Shown here piece by piece: positions 63,745 to 64,000 of a stretch of 64,000 nucleotides of DNA. The translations under genes and the position numbers were made by a program. The notes beneath the pieces were generated by a model that searched no databases, was not told the origin of the DNA, and saw nothing but the letters and a program-made list of their open reading frames with translations. The stretch spans positions 102,596 to 166,595 of the forward strand of contig JAPFDT010000002.1 of assembly GCA_026169815.1 (NCBI GenBank), in the 5' to 3' direction. Positions within the stretch are counted from its first letter, which is position 1. Each line of letters starts with the position of its first letter. The stretch comes from Pseudogracilibacillus sp. GTDB lineage: Bacteria > Bacillota > Bacilli > Bacillales > Amphibacillaceae.

Positions 63745-64000
63745 AGGTTGTACAATAAATGGTGTTGGTGGAGAAATCCACTGATGCCATTTTTCTTTAC
63801 ATAAAAATAGAAAACAAGTGAATTTCCCTGTAGAATTAAAGTCGACCAAAACCAAATCCAGGAGGGAAATCACTTGTCTACTACTAATGATATTAAATTA
63901 TTGCTCGATATTCAAGATGAAAATATGGAAATAGAGGAAAATGCAGTTGAATTAAAAGAATATAAAGGAAAAACGGTCAAGTTTATCACAGCTAAATTAA
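63745..64000 (+). mobile_element. Left end of an ISL3-type insertion sequence (continues beyond window)
   Basis: A transposase start is placed about 200 bases after the start of the est 5' region, and the element extends past the end. The exact left inverted repeat could not be fixed because the right end is outside the window; GGTGTTGGTGGAGAAATCC near 63759 is a candidate. secG, normally upstream of est, is not seen, so this insertion has separated or replaced it. Confidence 0.65.
63874..64000 (+). CDS. ISL3-family transposase, N-terminal part
   Basis: Starts at the TTG at 63874, with GGAGGG 7 bases upstream. The 42 visible residues begin STTNDIKLLLDIQDENMEIE and continue ELKEYKGKTVKFITAKL. 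The pattern xxLLxIxDxNxxIxE then EYKGKxxKFIxAxL is characteristic of the N-terminus of ISL3 transposases, before the zinc-finger cysteines. The rest is outside the window. Confidence 0.75.
   Translation, partial: MSTTNDIKLLLDIQDENMEIEENAVELKEYKGKTVKFITAKL

Overview
This window comes from a low-GC, Gram-positive member of the Bacillaceae, probably a halotolerant, facultatively anaerobic genus related to Virgibacillus or Oceanobacillus. The evidence is strong GGAGG ribosome sites, several TTG starts, a proline T-box before proBA, the conserved order est-rnr-smpB-ssrA, a CwlO-type cell-wall hydrolase, and an Fnr with the Bacillus-type C-terminal cysteine cluster. The genus cannot be fixed from the sequence alone.

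Layout. 1-3.4 kb: end of zur, a fluoride-channel pair (crcB/crcB), a 41-bp tandem array, and a heme-exporter-like hrtBA pair whose promoter carries four 11-bp-phased TTCAT repeats. 3.4-4.0 kb: a nitroreductase. 4.1-21.3 kb (minus strand): a ten-gene unit that starts with a sigma-A promoter, a cobalamin riboswitch and an intrinsic terminator. It encodes a sortase-anchored 1400-aa surface protein, two further membrane-linked proteins and a small one, all built from transcobalamin-like parts (alpha barrel and/or DUF4430 beta domain). A complete ECF vitamin transporter (T, fused A-A', S) and a MoxR/DUF58/transglutaminase-like trio follow. This is the outstanding system of the window: a candidate Gram-positive cobalamin capture and import machine.

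21.4-30.2 kb: cwlO, the glyoxylate shunt (aceA, glcB) with a LysR regulator and an aromatic-acid-exporter-like protein, then fnr and a second modular GAGC array. 30.3-36.5 kb (minus): a Tat-linked molybdenum respiratory reductase operon (FeS subunit, NrfD anchor, Mo subunit, TorD chaperone, TatA). Its promoter has a perfect dyad centred about 41.5 bp upstream of the predicted start, as expected for Fnr activation. 36.6-40.4 kb: an amidase, a zinc-ribbon/YARHG protein, a DsbA-like protein, a palindromic intergenic repeat, and a Fur-box promoter that drives what looks like a C-rich small RNA. 40.4-44.2 kb: three coiled-coil paralogues, a broken fic gene, and an ArsR-DUF2087/MFS pair with a striking palindromic operator. 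44.4-47.0 kb: T-box and proBA.

47.2-52.2 kb (minus): a candidate secreted toxin locus with three lipoprotein paralogues (putative immunity), a 620-aa protein with an N-terminal lipase-like domain and helical C-terminus, a small helical partner, and a frameshifted membrane protein upstream. 52.4-53.0 kb holds gene remnants. 53.3-54.3 kb: a 2-hydroxyacid dehydrogenase. 54.7-59.7 kb is bounded by two copies of the 3' end of ssrA and carries a retropepsin-like pair, a KAP NTPase and a MarR/MFS pair, so it looks like a remnant island at a tmRNA attachment site. 59.7-63.7 kb: ssrA, smpB, rnr and est. The window ends inside an ISL3-type insertion sequence lying where secG is usually found.
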